Positions 25,425 to 33,708 of a stretch of DNA of 64,000 nucleotides are shown here, piece by piece. The DNA comes from Variovorax sp. OAS795. GTDB lineage: Bacteria; Pseudomonadota; Gammaproteobacteria; Burkholderiales; Burkholderiaceae_C. The notes beneath the pieces are model-generated. The model made no database searches. It saw only the letters and a list, made by a program, of their open reading frames with translations, and was not told the DNA's origin. Within the stretch, counting starts at the first letter, position 1. The number at the start of each line of letters is the position of its first letter. The stretch is taken from positions 744,001-808,000 of the forward strand of contig NZ_JBEPOH010000002.1 in NCBI RefSeq assembly GCF_040546685.1, given 5' to 3'. The position numbers were made by a program, and so were the translations under genes.

Positions 25425-26423
25425 ATGAAGATCCAACGATTCGCCATCGGGCGACGCGCCCTCGCGGCCACCGCCGTTGCGGCACTCGGCCTGTGCGCCG
25501 CACCCTGGTCGGCGGCGCAGGAGCCGTGGCCGTCCAAGCCGATCAGCCTGGTCGTGCCGTTCCCTTCGGGCGGCACCACCGACGTGCTGGCCCGCGCACT
25601 CGCCGATGCGCTGTCCAGGAGCCTGGGCCAGCCCGTGATCGTGGAAAGCAAGCCGGGCGCCGGTGCCACGCTCGGCGCCGACTACGTCGCCAAGGCCAGG
25701 CCCGATGGACACACGCTGCTGATGGGCGCGGTGCATCACACCATCGCCACCAGCGTCTACAAGAAGCTGCCGTACGACTTCCAGAAGGACCTGGCGCCGA
25801 TCACCACGGTGGCGATGGTGCCCAACGTGCTGGTGGTCAATGCAACGCTCACGCCGGCCAGGTCGGTCGCCGAGCTGGTCGCACTCGCCAAGTCATCGTC
25901 CAGGGAGCTGGCCTACGGCTCCAACGGCAACGGCACGGCGCAGCACCTGATCGGCACGCAGTTCCAGGCCAGCACCGGCGTCAACCTGCTGCACGTGCCC
26001 TACAAGGGCAGCGGCCCGCTGACCACCGACCTGCTCGGCGGCCAGGTGGCCATGTCCTTCGACACCATCACGCCGGTGCTGCAGCACATCAAGGGCGGCA
26101 AACTGCGCGCGCTGGCCGTCACCACGGCCAAGCGCTCCGCCGTGCTGCCCGATGTGCCTACGCTCGAAGAGGCCGGGCTCAAGGGCTTCGACATCGGCAC
26201 CTGGTTCGGCGTGCTGGCGCCCGCCGGAACGCCGAAGGAAATCGTCGCGAAGCTCAACGCCGAGATGGCCAGGATCATCAGGTCGCCCGAGTTCGGCGAG
26301 CGGATGCGCGCGATCGGCGCCGATCCGATCGGCGACAGCCCGGCCGACATGGCGGCCCGCATCCGCGAAGAAACCACCAAGTTCGCCAAGCTCGTGAAAG
26401 ACGGCAAGGTCACGATCGAATGA
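25425..26423 (+). CDS. Bug-family periplasmic solute-binding protein
   Basis: The 332-residue protein has a signal peptide (RRALAATAVAALGLCAAPWS, cleavage near AQE). The mature part has the Bug/TctC fold, shown by WPSKPISLVVPFPSGGTTDV and the conserved LLHVPYKGSGP. Bug proteins bind carboxylates in the periplasm; few have known partners. No TctAB membrane genes are next to it, so it may share a transporter elsewhere or act as a sensor. Its place behind the tartrate/D-malate dehydrogenase suggests a hydroxy acid ligand. The start has a GGAGA site. Confidence 0.92.
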   Translation: MKIQRFAIGRRALAATAVAALGLCAAPWSAAQEPWPSKPISLVVPFPSGGTTDVLARALADALSRSLGQPVIVESKPGAGATLGADYVAKARPDGHTLLMGAVHHTIATSVYKKLPYDFQKDLAPITTVAMVPNVLVVNATLTPARSVAELVALAKSSSRELAYGSNGNGTAQHLIGTQFQASTGVNLLHVPYKGSGPLTTDLLGGQVAMSFDTITPVLQHIKGGKLRALAVTTAKRSAVLPDVPTLEEAGLKGFDIGTWFGVLAPAGTPKEIVAKLNAEMARIIRSPEFGERMRAIGADPIGDSPADMAARIREETTKFAKLVKDGKVTIE

Positions 26424-26449
26424 ACCGGGGCCACCTGGCCATCGACGGG

Positions 26450-26920
26450 TCAGTGCGCGTGGGATTCCGCCGCCTTCGGTTCCGGAACGATCACCGAGAC
26501 CGTTTCGCTGCCGAGGATCTTGTGGCTGGGGTCGGCAAGCTCGATCAGCATCTTGTGCAGCCCGGGCTTGAGGCCGACCACGATGATCGGGTCGCCGCTC
26601 GTGTGGGCCCAGGTGCCGGGCCGGTCGTCGACCGTCACGTGCAGGTGGCCGACCCGCGGCGACACCTCGACGGCCGCCTTGCCGAACACCGGGATGATGC
26701 GCAGGTTCTCGGTCCGGTACTGAACGATGACGACGCCGCGCGCCAGCGGTTCGGCCAGCGGCGGATACACGACGAGCTTCGCGGGCGCCTCCGAGGCGAC
26801 CGGAATCACCGCCGCGGGGCGGGCGGGATCGGTGGCGGCCTCTGCCCACGATGCGGCGCAGAAGAGGGCGAGGGCGCTGGCGGCGGCGAGCGGTCTCAGG
26901 AGGTTCGGGAGGGAGGGCAC
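26450..26920 (-). CDS. Exported hypothetical protein (DUF6130-like)
   Basis: The 156-residue protein begins with a GTG start, supported by AAGGAAA upstream. It carries a signal peptide (LAAASALALFCAASWAEA). The mature domain contains VGHLHVTVDDRPGTWAHT, VVGLKPGLHKMLIELADPSH and a C-terminal EPKAAESHAH tail. It looks like a small periplasmic beta-sandwich of a DUF6130-like family; I know no function. It converges on the Bug receptor gene. The His-rich tail could bind metal, but this is only a guess. Confidence 0.75.
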   Translation of the reverse strand: MPSLPNLLRPLAAASALALFCAASWAEAATDPARPAAVIPVASEAPAKLVVYPPLAEPLARGVVIVQYRTENLRIIPVFGKAAVEVSPRVGHLHVTVDDRPGTWAHTSGDPIIVVGLKPGLHKMLIELADPSHKILGSETVSVIVPEPKAAESHAH

Positions 26921-27069
26921 TGTGTTTCCTTGATGCGGATGGGCGATGTCCGGATCTTGGGCGCGCCAGGGCCGTCGCGACGCACAAGGCGTATGCCTGT
27001 GTATCCACGCTGGAAACCGACACAGTACGTTTCGCTTCCGCCGGCTGGCGGTAGCGGCGCGAGGCGCTC

Positions 27070-28071
27070 CTACAGCGGCAGCTCCAGCGTTTCCCATGCG
27101 CGCAGCATGCCGACCTGCCGCCGCAGGTAGTCGGTCGGAATGGCCTGGGAGCCCCAGACCGGAATGCGCCCCGCGTACTCGCCGAGCAGCCAGAACTGCC
27201 GCACCGCCATGAAGCGCGCGATGGCGGCAAGGTCGACGTCCGCGACGGGCCGCGCTTCGCGATAGGCTGAAACGAAGTGCCGCCACTGCGTCGTCACCTT
27301 GTCGCTCGGCGGCACGTCCGGTGCGCGCGGATACAGGCTCCAGGGATAAACCGCGAGCTCGTAGGCGAGATAGCCCGGGCCGATCTCGTCGAAGTCGAAG
27401 AACACCGCCTCCCGCTTTCCCCCGGGACCCGGCACCACGAAGTTGTTGCTCCCGTGCGCATCGCCGTGGCACAGCACCTGGGCGAGTTCGCCCAGCGCCA
27501 GGATGCCGTCGTGCAGGCGCTGTCCCAGGTCCGCGAACTGCGTGCGCAGCTCCGCGGTCATGGTCGGCGCGCGCAAGAGCCCCTGCAGCGGCTTCATCAA
27601 GAGGTAGTCCAGGTCCAGGCGATAGATGCTGCCCGTTCCCTGCAAGCTTTGGCCGGCCGCGTGCAGTGCGGCCAGGCCGTGCGCCAGGGCCTCGATGTCC
27701 TCGGCCGAATCGCCGGTGGCCTCGCCATCCAGGTACTCGAACAGCATCAGCGCACGGCGGCCTTCGGGCAGCATGGCGTGTATCGCCACTTCGCCGTCGG
27801 CAGCCGGCAGGCAGCGGGCGACGCGGCACCCGAGCGCTGCCCAGTGCTCCAGCGCCGCGGCCTCGAACGATGCATTGGGGCCGCCGCGCGGACGCTCGGC
27901 ACAGAGGCGTGCCACCACCTGCCGGCCGCTGGCAAAACGCAGCCTGTAGACCTGGTTGAAGCTGCGCCGCAGGAACTCGCTCTCGATCACTTCTCCGAGG
28001 TTGTAGTGCGACTGCACCAGCATCGCGATGCTGGCCGCGGTCGGCGTGGATTGCGCGATCTCGAATTCCAT
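27070..28071 (-). CDS. Phosphotransferase of the aminoglycoside-kinase (APH/SrkA-like) family
   Basis: The 333-residue protein has the eukaryotic-like kinase fold of APH enzymes. The catalytic loop LCHGDAHGSNNFV contains the HxDxxxxN motif and is followed by the metal-binding VFFDFDEIGPG. The N-lobe contains VYRLRFASGRQVVARL. It resembles SrkA/homoserine-kinase-like proteins more than drug-modifying enzymes, so a housekeeping or stress role is more likely than antibiotic resistance. No operon partner is visible. I chose the start MEFEIAQ; a longer frame upstream is open but unsupported. Confidence 0.82.
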   Translation of the reverse strand: MEFEIAQSTPTAASIAMLVQSHYNLGEVIESEFLRRSFNQVYRLRFASGRQVVARLCAERPRGGPNASFEAAALEHWAALGCRVARCLPAADGEVAIHAMLPEGRRALMLFEYLDGEATGDSAEDIEALAHGLAALHAAGQSLQGTGSIYRLDLDYLLMKPLQGLLRAPTMTAELRTQFADLGQRLHDGILALGELAQVLCHGDAHGSNNFVVPGPGGKREAVFFDFDEIGPGYLAYELAVYPWSLYPRAPDVPPSDKVTTQWRHFVSAYREARPVADVDLAAIARFMAVRQFWLLGEYAGRIPVWGSQAIPTDYLRRQVGMLRAWETLELPL

Positions 28072-28237
28072 GGAGTCTCGAAGGAAAACACCGAGTCTAT
28101 GCTGCGTGCGCAGCGCACCAAGGAGACCCGGCATGCGGCACATGTTCAATGTATTCGGCCAGGTCATGGCCATCGAGAGAGCCGATGACCGGTGGCACGC
28201 GTTGGGGGTGCCTTGCGCTCCCACGCGTCGCGGCCTT

Positions 28238-28513
28238 TCACATCAAGCGCAGCCCTCGGGCGAATTGCATCGAGGTCTTCACGAGCTTGGGCATCTCGCC
28301 CATCTTCGCGATTTCTGCCAGCCCGTCCTCGGTGATGCGCATCACCGTCGCCATCCGCGACGCGGCATAGGGGTCGGTCGGCTTGAGAGGCGCGATCTCC
28401 GCCTCGATCAGGCCCGTGGCGACGAGCACCGAGACATTGCGGATTTCTTCGGGCTGCACGACCCGCACGGGCAGCGGGGTGTGCTGCAACCTCATCAGGA
28501 ACAAGAGCGGCAT
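28238..28513 (-). CDS. Small hypothetical protein
   Basis: The predicted 91-residue protein starts at MPLLFLMRLQ, which has GGGAG at a 6-base spacing; upstream in-frame starts lack such a site. Seen in it are a hydrophobic N terminus and a repeated pattern of Met and charged residues (ASRMATVMRITEDGLAEIA). There is no clear signal peptide or known motif. I do not recognise the family. It stands alone between the phosphotransferase gene and a zinc-ribbon membrane protein, both on the same strand. Confidence 0.55.
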   Translation of the reverse strand: MPLLFLMRLQHTPLPVRVVQPEEIRNVSVLVATGLIEAEIAPLKPTDPYAASRMATVMRITEDGLAEIAKMGEMPKLVKTSMQFARGLRLM

Positions 28514-28671
28514 TCGATCTCCCATTTGCCGGCGCTGTTCAGTCAAGGAAAGCCGGCCCCTTTCTGTCGTCGAAATGTAGGCTGAAGCAAGTGTTCTGTG
28601 TACCTGGCCAGCCGACATAGAACGACGGTACTGTCAAGGGCATCGGACCCTATTGATGAGTCGAAACGTTG

Positions 28672-29022
28672 CTAGCGCAGGAACATGTAGAGCAGAACGC
28701 CCACTGCGGCAACGCCGGACGCACGGGAAAAGAGCATGACCATCGGTCTTTTCGCCACGATGACGAACAGGCCCACTCCCATGAATGCCAAGCCCGGAAG
28801 GGCGCCTCTTGGTCCGCTCCACGAGAGCAGAAAGGCAAAAATTACCGTGCCTGCAACCAGCAACGGAACCGCGACGAACACGATCCAGAGCCAGCGGGGG
28901 CCGGTGTCGGGCTCTCCCCTCGCTCGTTCGGCAGCTTCCGAATCGACGTGGAGGCCGCAAACCGGGCAAACAAGCAATCCGCCGGGAATCGAAGCGGAAC
29001 ACTGGGGGCAGCAAGATTTCAT
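28672..29022 (-). CDS. Zinc-ribbon membrane protein
   Basis: The 116-residue protein opens with a two-CxxC zinc ribbon (CCPQC at residues 3-7 and CPVC near 19-22). Three hydrophobic segments follow, at about residues 45-70, 74-92 and 98-115 (for example LWIVFVAVPLLVAGTVIF). AAGGA precedes the ATG. Proteins with an N-terminal zinc ribbon and membrane helices are common but mostly uncharacterised. No partner genes point to a role. Confidence 0.7.
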   Translation of the reverse strand: MKSCCPQCSASIPGGLLVCPVCGLHVDSEAAERARGEPDTGPRWLWIVFVAVPLLVAGTVIFAFLLSWSGPRGALPGLAFMGVGLFVIVAKRPMVMLFSRASGVAAVGVLLYMFLR

Positions 29023-29257
29023 GGGTTCCTTGCACATGCTGTGCGAAGTGATCCGTTCGAAAGCCGAGTGGCGGACTCGACCGGTTCGGCGCTGTCCATC
29101 GAGGCCGGTGGACGCGAGCTGGTGGTCCGCGCAGAGAGTGCTGATGGCTTTTCGATGATGCCAAAATCCGGCCCGGGCTTCGGATCGAGGGCATGACATA
29201 TTCCCGTTCTCCCTCGGTTTCAATGAGCGCTGCAACGGTTCAATAAAGGTACCCCCC

Positions 29258-29617
29258 ATGCTGCCCTCCCTCCTCATGCTCGCCCTGAGCCTTGCCGCTG
29301 CGAACGGCGCGGCCGCGCAAACAGCTGAAGCGAAGCCTGCGGACACGGCCGCCCAGGCAGCGCCGGTGACCACCTATGCCCGCATCGCGTCTTTCAAGGA
29401 AGAAGCGGACGGCAAGCTCTACGTGCGCCTCAAGCTGCTGCCCCGCGCCAAGCTGCCCTTCACGGTCCAGGCCTTCAGGGTGCGCGACCGTGCATTGGTC
29501 GCAGACATTGCCGAAGGCGCGTGGGTGAGGTTCACCGCGAAGCACATCGATGGCGAGAACACGTTGACGTCGATTCGCGTGGCGCCGGAGTGCAAGCGCT
29601 TCGAGAAGTGCGACTGA
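29258..29617 (+). CDS. Small exported protein, possibly CusF-like beta-barrel
   Basis: The 119-residue protein has a signal peptide (MLPSLLMLALSLAAANGAAA). A mature domain of about 95 residues follows, with alternating strands (KLYVRLKLLPRAKLPFTV) and ending in EGAWVRFTAKHIDGENTLTS. The tail contains two Cys (CKRFEKCD). The pattern resembles the small OB-fold of CusF-like proteins, but the Met/His copper ligands are not evident. It may bind a ligand in the periplasm. The call is tentative. Confidence 0.6.
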   Translation: MLPSLLMLALSLAAANGAAAQTAEAKPADTAAQAAPVTTYARIASFKEEADGKLYVRLKLLPRAKLPFTVQAFRVRDRALVADIAEGAWVRFTAKHIDGENTLTSIRVAPECKRFEKCD

Positions 29618-29635
29618 GGCGGCGCGCCCGCGGCT

Positions 29636-30133
29636 TCATTCCAGGCCGAGGATGGCCCGGTTCCGCGACGCGATGATGTCCGCGGTCTTCGGCGTTGCGC
29701 CCGGGCCGGGTTCGAGGCGCACGTCGTGCAGGCCGAGCTTGCGCTTGCCCGCGCGCAGGGCCACGGGTTCCACGGGCTGGCCGGTGGCGTGCTCGACCAG
29801 TTGCAGCGGCGCCTTGTGGCCGCACCACTGGTCGCCCCACTGCATCAAGGCCATGAGCGCGGGGTAGAGGGCCTCGCCCTTTTCCGTCAACCGGTATTCG
29901 TTGCGGCGCTCGCTGCCTTCGGCCAGCACCTTCTCCAGCACGCCGTGCGCCACGAGGCTGTTCAGCCGCGCGGTGAGCACATTGCGCGCGATGCCCAGGC
30001 GACGCTGGAAGTCGTCGAAGCGCGTGGTGCCCAGCGTGCACTCGCGCACGATGAGCAGGCTCCACCACTCGCCGACTTCGTCGAGCGCACGCGCGATCGA
30101 GCAGTTCATGCCGTCAAAGGTCTTTCTGTACAT
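29636..30133 (-). CDS. HxlR-family regulator
   Basis: The 165-residue protein has the HxlR winged helix (WWSLLIVRECTLGTTRFDDF, then GIARNVLTARLNSLVAHGVL) and a C-terminal extension. Cys11 (GMNCSIA) is in the N-terminal position that acts as a redox or quinone sensor in relatives such as YodB. It is divergent from an MFS transporter over a gap with two inverted repeats. A -10 (TAGAAT) lies only 6 bases before the ATG, so translation is probably leaderless. It likely represses itself and the pump until an electrophile is present. Confidence 0.88.
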   Translation of the reverse strand: MYRKTFDGMNCSIARALDEVGEWWSLLIVRECTLGTTRFDDFQRRLGIARNVLTARLNSLVAHGVLEKVLAEGSERRNEYRLTEKGEALYPALMALMQWGDQWCGHKAPLQLVEHATGQPVEPVALRAGKRKLGLHDVRLEPGPGATPKTADIIASRNRAILGLE

Positions 30134-30139
30134 GGGGCT

Positions 30140-30205
30140 ATTCTAGCCACGTAAGTTGCGTGACGCAACTTAAGAGAATAGAGTCCAAGTTTCGTCACGC
30201 AACTA
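30140..30205. promoter_or_regulatory. Symmetric divergent promoters with two HxlR operator candidates
   Basis: AAGTTGCG-TGA-CGCAACTT (30153-30171) is a perfect inverted repeat. It contains a TTGCGT -35 on each strand. Toward HxlR the -10 is TAGAAT (30140-30145); toward the MFS gene it is TAGAGT (30179-30184); both spacers are 17 bases. A second, imperfect copy (AAGTTTCG-TCA-CGCAACTA, 30187-30205) covers the start region of the MFS transcript. Centre-to-centre distance is 34 bases. Confidence 0.7.
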
Positions 30206-30255
30206 TCTTGTCTTCATCGCCCGACCGAGGTTGGGTCTTTTTTGTGGAGTTCCCC

Positions 30256-31449
30256 ATGGACAAACGCCTCCTCGTTCTGGCCTCCGGCATGTTTGCGATC
30301 GGCACCGACAGCTTCGTCGTGGCCGGCGTGCTGGGCCAGGTGTCTGCCTCGCTCGGCGTGTCCGTCGCATTGGCCGGACAGATGGTCACCCTCTATGCAC
30401 TGAGTTATGCGCTGCTCTCGCCGGTCGTCGCGGCAACGGCCGCGCACTGGCCGCGCAAGCGGCTGCTGCTCGCGGGCCTCGCCGTCTTCGTGGTCGGCAA
30501 CGTGATCACCGCGGTGGCGCCGAGCATCGAACTGGTGCTGGCCAGCCGCCTGGTGGCCGGCCTGGGCGCGGCGATGTTCAGCCCCACCGCCACCGCCGCG
30601 GGGGCCTCGCTGGTACCGCCCGAGCAGCGCGGCCGCGCGCTCGCCATCGTGATCGCCGGGCTGTCGAGCGCCACCGCGCTGGGCGCGCCGCTGGGCACCT
30701 TCATCGGAGGCTGGCTCGACTGGCGTGCAACGATGTGGTTCGTCGCCATCGTCGGCACGATCGCCGCGGCCGGCGTCGCATGGCGCCTGCCGAACATCCC
30801 CAACCTGCCGGCCGTGAGCCTCGCGCGCCGGCTGGCACCGCTGGGCGATGCGCGCGTGCTGCTCACGCTGCTGACCACCTGGCTGGTGTATGCGGGCCTC
30901 TTTCTCGTCTACACCTACATCGGTTCGAGCTTCGACCGCGCAACGGGCGGCGATGCGCGCGTGCTGGCCGGCCTGCTGCTGCTGTGGGGCGTGGCCGCGA
31001 CGGTCGGCAACCTGGCCGCGGGACGGCTGACCGACCGCTTCGGCAGCCGGCGCATCATCAATGTGGCGATCGCGCTGGCCGCGCTCGATTTCGCGCTGCT
31101 GCCCTGGAGCTCCGCCTCGCTCGCGACCGCGGTGCCGGCGCTGATCGTCTGGGGCGTGTGCGGCTGGGGCGTGCTGGTGCCGCAGCAGCACCGGCTGATC
31201 GGCATCACGCCCGCTGCGGCGCCGTTGCTGCTGGGGCTGAATTCGGCCGCGCTCTACGTGGGCGTGTCGGTCTCGGGGCTTGCCGGCGGCGCGGCGCTCG
31301 CGTTGATCGGCAGCCACTACCTCGGCCTTGCCGGCGCGGTGTTCATCGCGGCGGCGCTGTTCGTGGCCGAGTGGGCGCACCGGCGCATCGTGCGAACGGA
31401 GCGCGAACCTGCGGCCGTCGCGGCCGCCGTCTCCGGGACGGCACGCTGA
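30256..31449 (+). CDS. MFS drug-efflux-type transporter
   Basis: The 397-residue protein has 12 predicted membrane segments and resembles AraJ/YdhP-like DHA1 efflux transporters. Examples are MFAIGTDSFVVAGVLGQV in TM1, the loop HWPRKRLL after TM2 and the second-half loop GRLTDRFGSRR. A GGAG site sits before MDKRLLVL. It is divergent from the HxlR regulator and carries two operator-like repeats in its promoter. Export of a toxic or quinone-like compound is the likely role, but the substrate is unknown. Confidence 0.87.
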   Translation: MDKRLLVLASGMFAIGTDSFVVAGVLGQVSASLGVSVALAGQMVTLYALSYALLSPVVAATAAHWPRKRLLLAGLAVFVVGNVITAVAPSIELVLASRLVAGLGAAMFSPTATAAGASLVPPEQRGRALAIVIAGLSSATALGAPLGTFIGGWLDWRATMWFVAIVGTIAAAGVAWRLPNIPNLPAVSLARRLAPLGDARVLLTLLTTWLVYAGLFLVYTYIGSSFDRATGGDARVLAGLLLLWGVAATVGNLAAGRLTDRFGSRRIINVAIALAALDFALLPWSSASLATAVPALIVWGVCGWGVLVPQQHRLIGITPAAAPLLLGLNSAALYVGVSVSGLAGGAALALIGSHYLGLAGAVFIAAALFVAEWAHRRIVRTEREPAAVAAAVSGTAR

Positions 31450-31612
31450 TCCGAAGTGCGCGTGCCGGCCGACAGTGCGTGCGCCGGCGGCTGACGCGTG
31501 CATCGGCAAAAACCTACGCAAGAAACCAAAGTCCTCGCCTTCAATGGCCCCGACGTCGAGAGGGGATCGAGGCGTGCCGTACGCCTCGCCGCCGGCGGAT
31601 CAGGAGACAGCC

Positions 31613-33421
31613 ATGCGTACCCGGAACGAGAAGAAGAACGAAGTGGCAAGCCATAGCGATCGCGACGCCGATCCCGATGGCGGCATCGACCCCCACCCAG
31701 GCCTGACCGGCACCACCCGACGCTCGCTGCTGCGCAGCGCGGTGCTGTTCGCGATGTTCTCGGGCGGCGGCATCGGCCTGACCGCCTGCGGGGGAGGTGG
31801 CGGCGGTGGCGGAGGCGGGGGCTTCGGAGGCGGCATCGGTGGAGGCGGCGGTGGCGGCACCCCTCCGCCCGACGGTTCCAACACGGTGTTCAAGCATGGC
31901 ATCGCGAGCGGCGATCCGCTCTCGGACCGTGTGATCCTCTGGACCCGCGTGTCGGTGGCCGCGCCCGGCACCCTCAACGTCGACTGGGAAGTGGCGAGCG
32001 ACGAACGCTTCGGCATCATCGTCGCGCGCGGCACGGCGAGCACCGGCCCCGAGCGCGACTACACGGTCAAGGTCGACGTCGCCGGCCTGCAGCCGGCCAG
32101 CACGTATTTCTATCGCTTTGCCGTGGGCAGCGAGAACTCTCCCATCGGCCGCACCAAGACGCTGCCGGTGGGGGGCGTGTCGCAAGCCAAACTGGCGCTG
32201 GTGTCGTGCTCCAACTTCCCGAGCGGCTACTTCAACGTCTATGCCGACATCGCCAAGCGCACCGACATCGACGTGGTGCTGCACCTGGGCGACTACATCT
32301 ACGAGTACGGCCGCATCGGGTATGCGTCGCAGCTCGCCATTGCGATCGACCGCGAGTCCAACCCCGACCACGAGATTCTCACGCTCGCCGACTACCGCCT
32401 GCGCCATGCGCAGTACCGCACCGATGCCGACCTGCGCGCGCTGCACGCGAGGCTGCCGATGATCGCCGTATGGGACGACCACGACGTGGCCGACAACGCA
32501 TGGTCGGGTGGCGCCTCCAACCACGACGAGTCCACCGAAGGCAGCTATGCCGCACGCCGCGCCGCGGCCGTGCAGGCCTACCACGAGTGGCTGCCGACGC
32601 GGCTGCCCGACCCGGCCGACCCGCTGCGCATCTACCGGTCGTTCGACTTCGGCACGCTCGCCTCTATGCACATGCTCGACACCCGGCTGATCGGGCGCGA
32701 CAGGCAGGTCGATCTCGACCAGTACCTGGCCGGCGAGGCGGCGGCTTCCACGCGGCAGCTGTTGGGCCAGCCGCAGGTGGACTGGCTGTCCGGGCACATG
32801 GCCGCCTCGGCCGGCACATGGCAGGTGCTTGGCCAGCAGGTGCTCATGATGCGCATGCACATTCCCCTGAGCGTCGCGGCCAACTTCAGTCTCGAGACGC
32901 TGGGCGACTACCTGGCGGCGCAGGCGCTGCCGGAGTCGGCGCGCAGTGAAAGCCAGCGCGCCCTGCTCGCACAGCGCAAGGTGCCCTACAACCTCGACGC
33001 GTGGGACGGCTACCCGGCCGCGCGCGACGCGGTGCTGGCCATGGCGCGCAGCCAGGGCAAGAACCTGATCTCGCTGGCCGGCGACACGCACAACGCCTGG
33101 GCCGGCAACCTCACCGACACATCGGGCCAGCGCGTGGGGGTGGAATTCGGCACTTCTTCGGTGTCTTCCCCCGGCTTCGAGCGCGCGCTGCCGCTGATCG
33201 CCCACGACCTCTTGTCCGACGGCTTCAAGCGCATGGTCGACGACCTGCGCTACGCCGAGACCAGCAAGCGCGGCTATGCCGTGCTGACGCTCACGACGGC
33301 CGAAGCGCGCTGCGAATACATCGAGGTCAGCACGGTGTTCAGCCGCGACTATTCGGTGCGGCTGGCCGCCACGCTGCGCGTGCTGCCGGGCGCCGGCAAC
33401 CTGCAGGTGCTCGCCACCTGA
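31613..33421 (+). CDS. phoD: PhoD-type alkaline phosphatase, predicted Tat-exported lipoprotein
   Basis: The 602-residue protein begins with a long polar leader, then a twin-arginine motif (TTRRSLLRS), a hydrophobic stretch and TACG, a possible lipobox Cys. A low-complexity glycine tract (about 35 residues, only Gly with an occasional Phe or Ile) forms the linker. The PhoD N-terminal domain follows (FKHGIASGDPLSDRVILWTR) and then the metallophosphatase core (HLGDYIYEYG, WDDHDVADNAWSGG, SLAGDTHNAW). PhoD enzymes use Fe/Ca and release phosphate from phosphodiesters and monoesters. It is monocistronic. A very stable hairpin lies just downstream. Confidence 0.92.
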   Translation: MRTRNEKKNEVASHSDRDADPDGGIDPHPGLTGTTRRSLLRSAVLFAMFSGGGIGLTACGGGGGGGGGGGFGGGIGGGGGGGTPPPDGSNTVFKHGIASGDPLSDRVILWTRVSVAAPGTLNVDWEVASDERFGIIVARGTASTGPERDYTVKVDVAGLQPASTYFYRFAVGSENSPIGRTKTLPVGGVSQAKLALVSCSNFPSGYFNVYADIAKRTDIDVVLHLGDYIYEYGRIGYASQLAIAIDRESNPDHEILTLADYRLRHAQYRTDADLRALHARLPMIAVWDDHDVADNAWSGGASNHDESTEGSYAARRAAAVQAYHEWLPTRLPDPADPLRIYRSFDFGTLASMHMLDTRLIGRDRQVDLDQYLAGEAAASTRQLLGQPQVDWLSGHMAASAGTWQVLGQQVLMMRMHIPLSVAANFSLETLGDYLAAQALPESARSESQRALLAQRKVPYNLDAWDGYPAARDAVLAMARSQGKNLISLAGDTHNAWAGNLTDTSGQRVGVEFGTSSVSSPGFERALPLIAHDLLSDGFKRMVDDLRYAETSKRGYAVLTLTTAEARCEYIEVSTVFSRDYSVRLAATLRVLPGAGNLQVLAT

Positions 33422-33460
33422 GCCTCGGCGGCGCCGCCCGGCGCCGCGGCCTTGCCAGCT

Positions 33461-33492
33461 GCGCCCGGCCATGCAACGGCATGGCCGGGCGC
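33461..33492. terminator. Strong hairpin after phoD
   Basis: Perfect 14-base arms (GCGCCCGGCCATGC and its complement) enclose a 4-base AACG loop, about 40 bases after the phoD stop. There is no T run, so this may be a factor-dependent terminator or an mRNA 3' stabiliser. Confidence 0.5.
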
Positions 33493-33617
33493 TCGTGCGC
33501 CAGCCTCCGATCCGCTTCGATCCTGCCCCGGCCACGCTGCGCCGGGCGCGCCAGCGCGTGCGCCGGAACCTCGGCAATCCTCTCGCGACGGAGCTCCTTT
33601 TTGATCACCTGCGGTTA

Positions 33618-33629
33618 TTGATCGATCAA
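33618..33629. promoter_or_regulatory. Palindrome TTGATCGATCAA upstream of the transporter region
   Basis: A perfect 12-base palindrome lies about 80 bases before the b561-like gene, in an AT-richer stretch (33590-33670). The stretch also contains two further TGATC/GATCA copies. It is a candidate operator for a regulator of the large transport operon; no regulator gene is adjacent. Confidence 0.35.
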
Positions 33630-33708
33630 GATCTTTCAATTTACGAGGATCAATCGCCTGCCTACGATTGCCGCCAACGATTCCCGCACAACAGTCGGAG
33701 ACAAGCAG

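Noticed and set aside
27070..28071. Aminoglycoside resistance gene
   Set aside because: The kinase motifs are shared by many APH-fold proteins, and the sequence is closer in style to SrkA-like kinases; no resistance context is present.
33618..33629. FNR/CRP-type box
   Set aside because: The half-sites TTGAT and ATCAA are separated by 2 bases here, but the FNR site needs 4. Kept only as a general palindrome.
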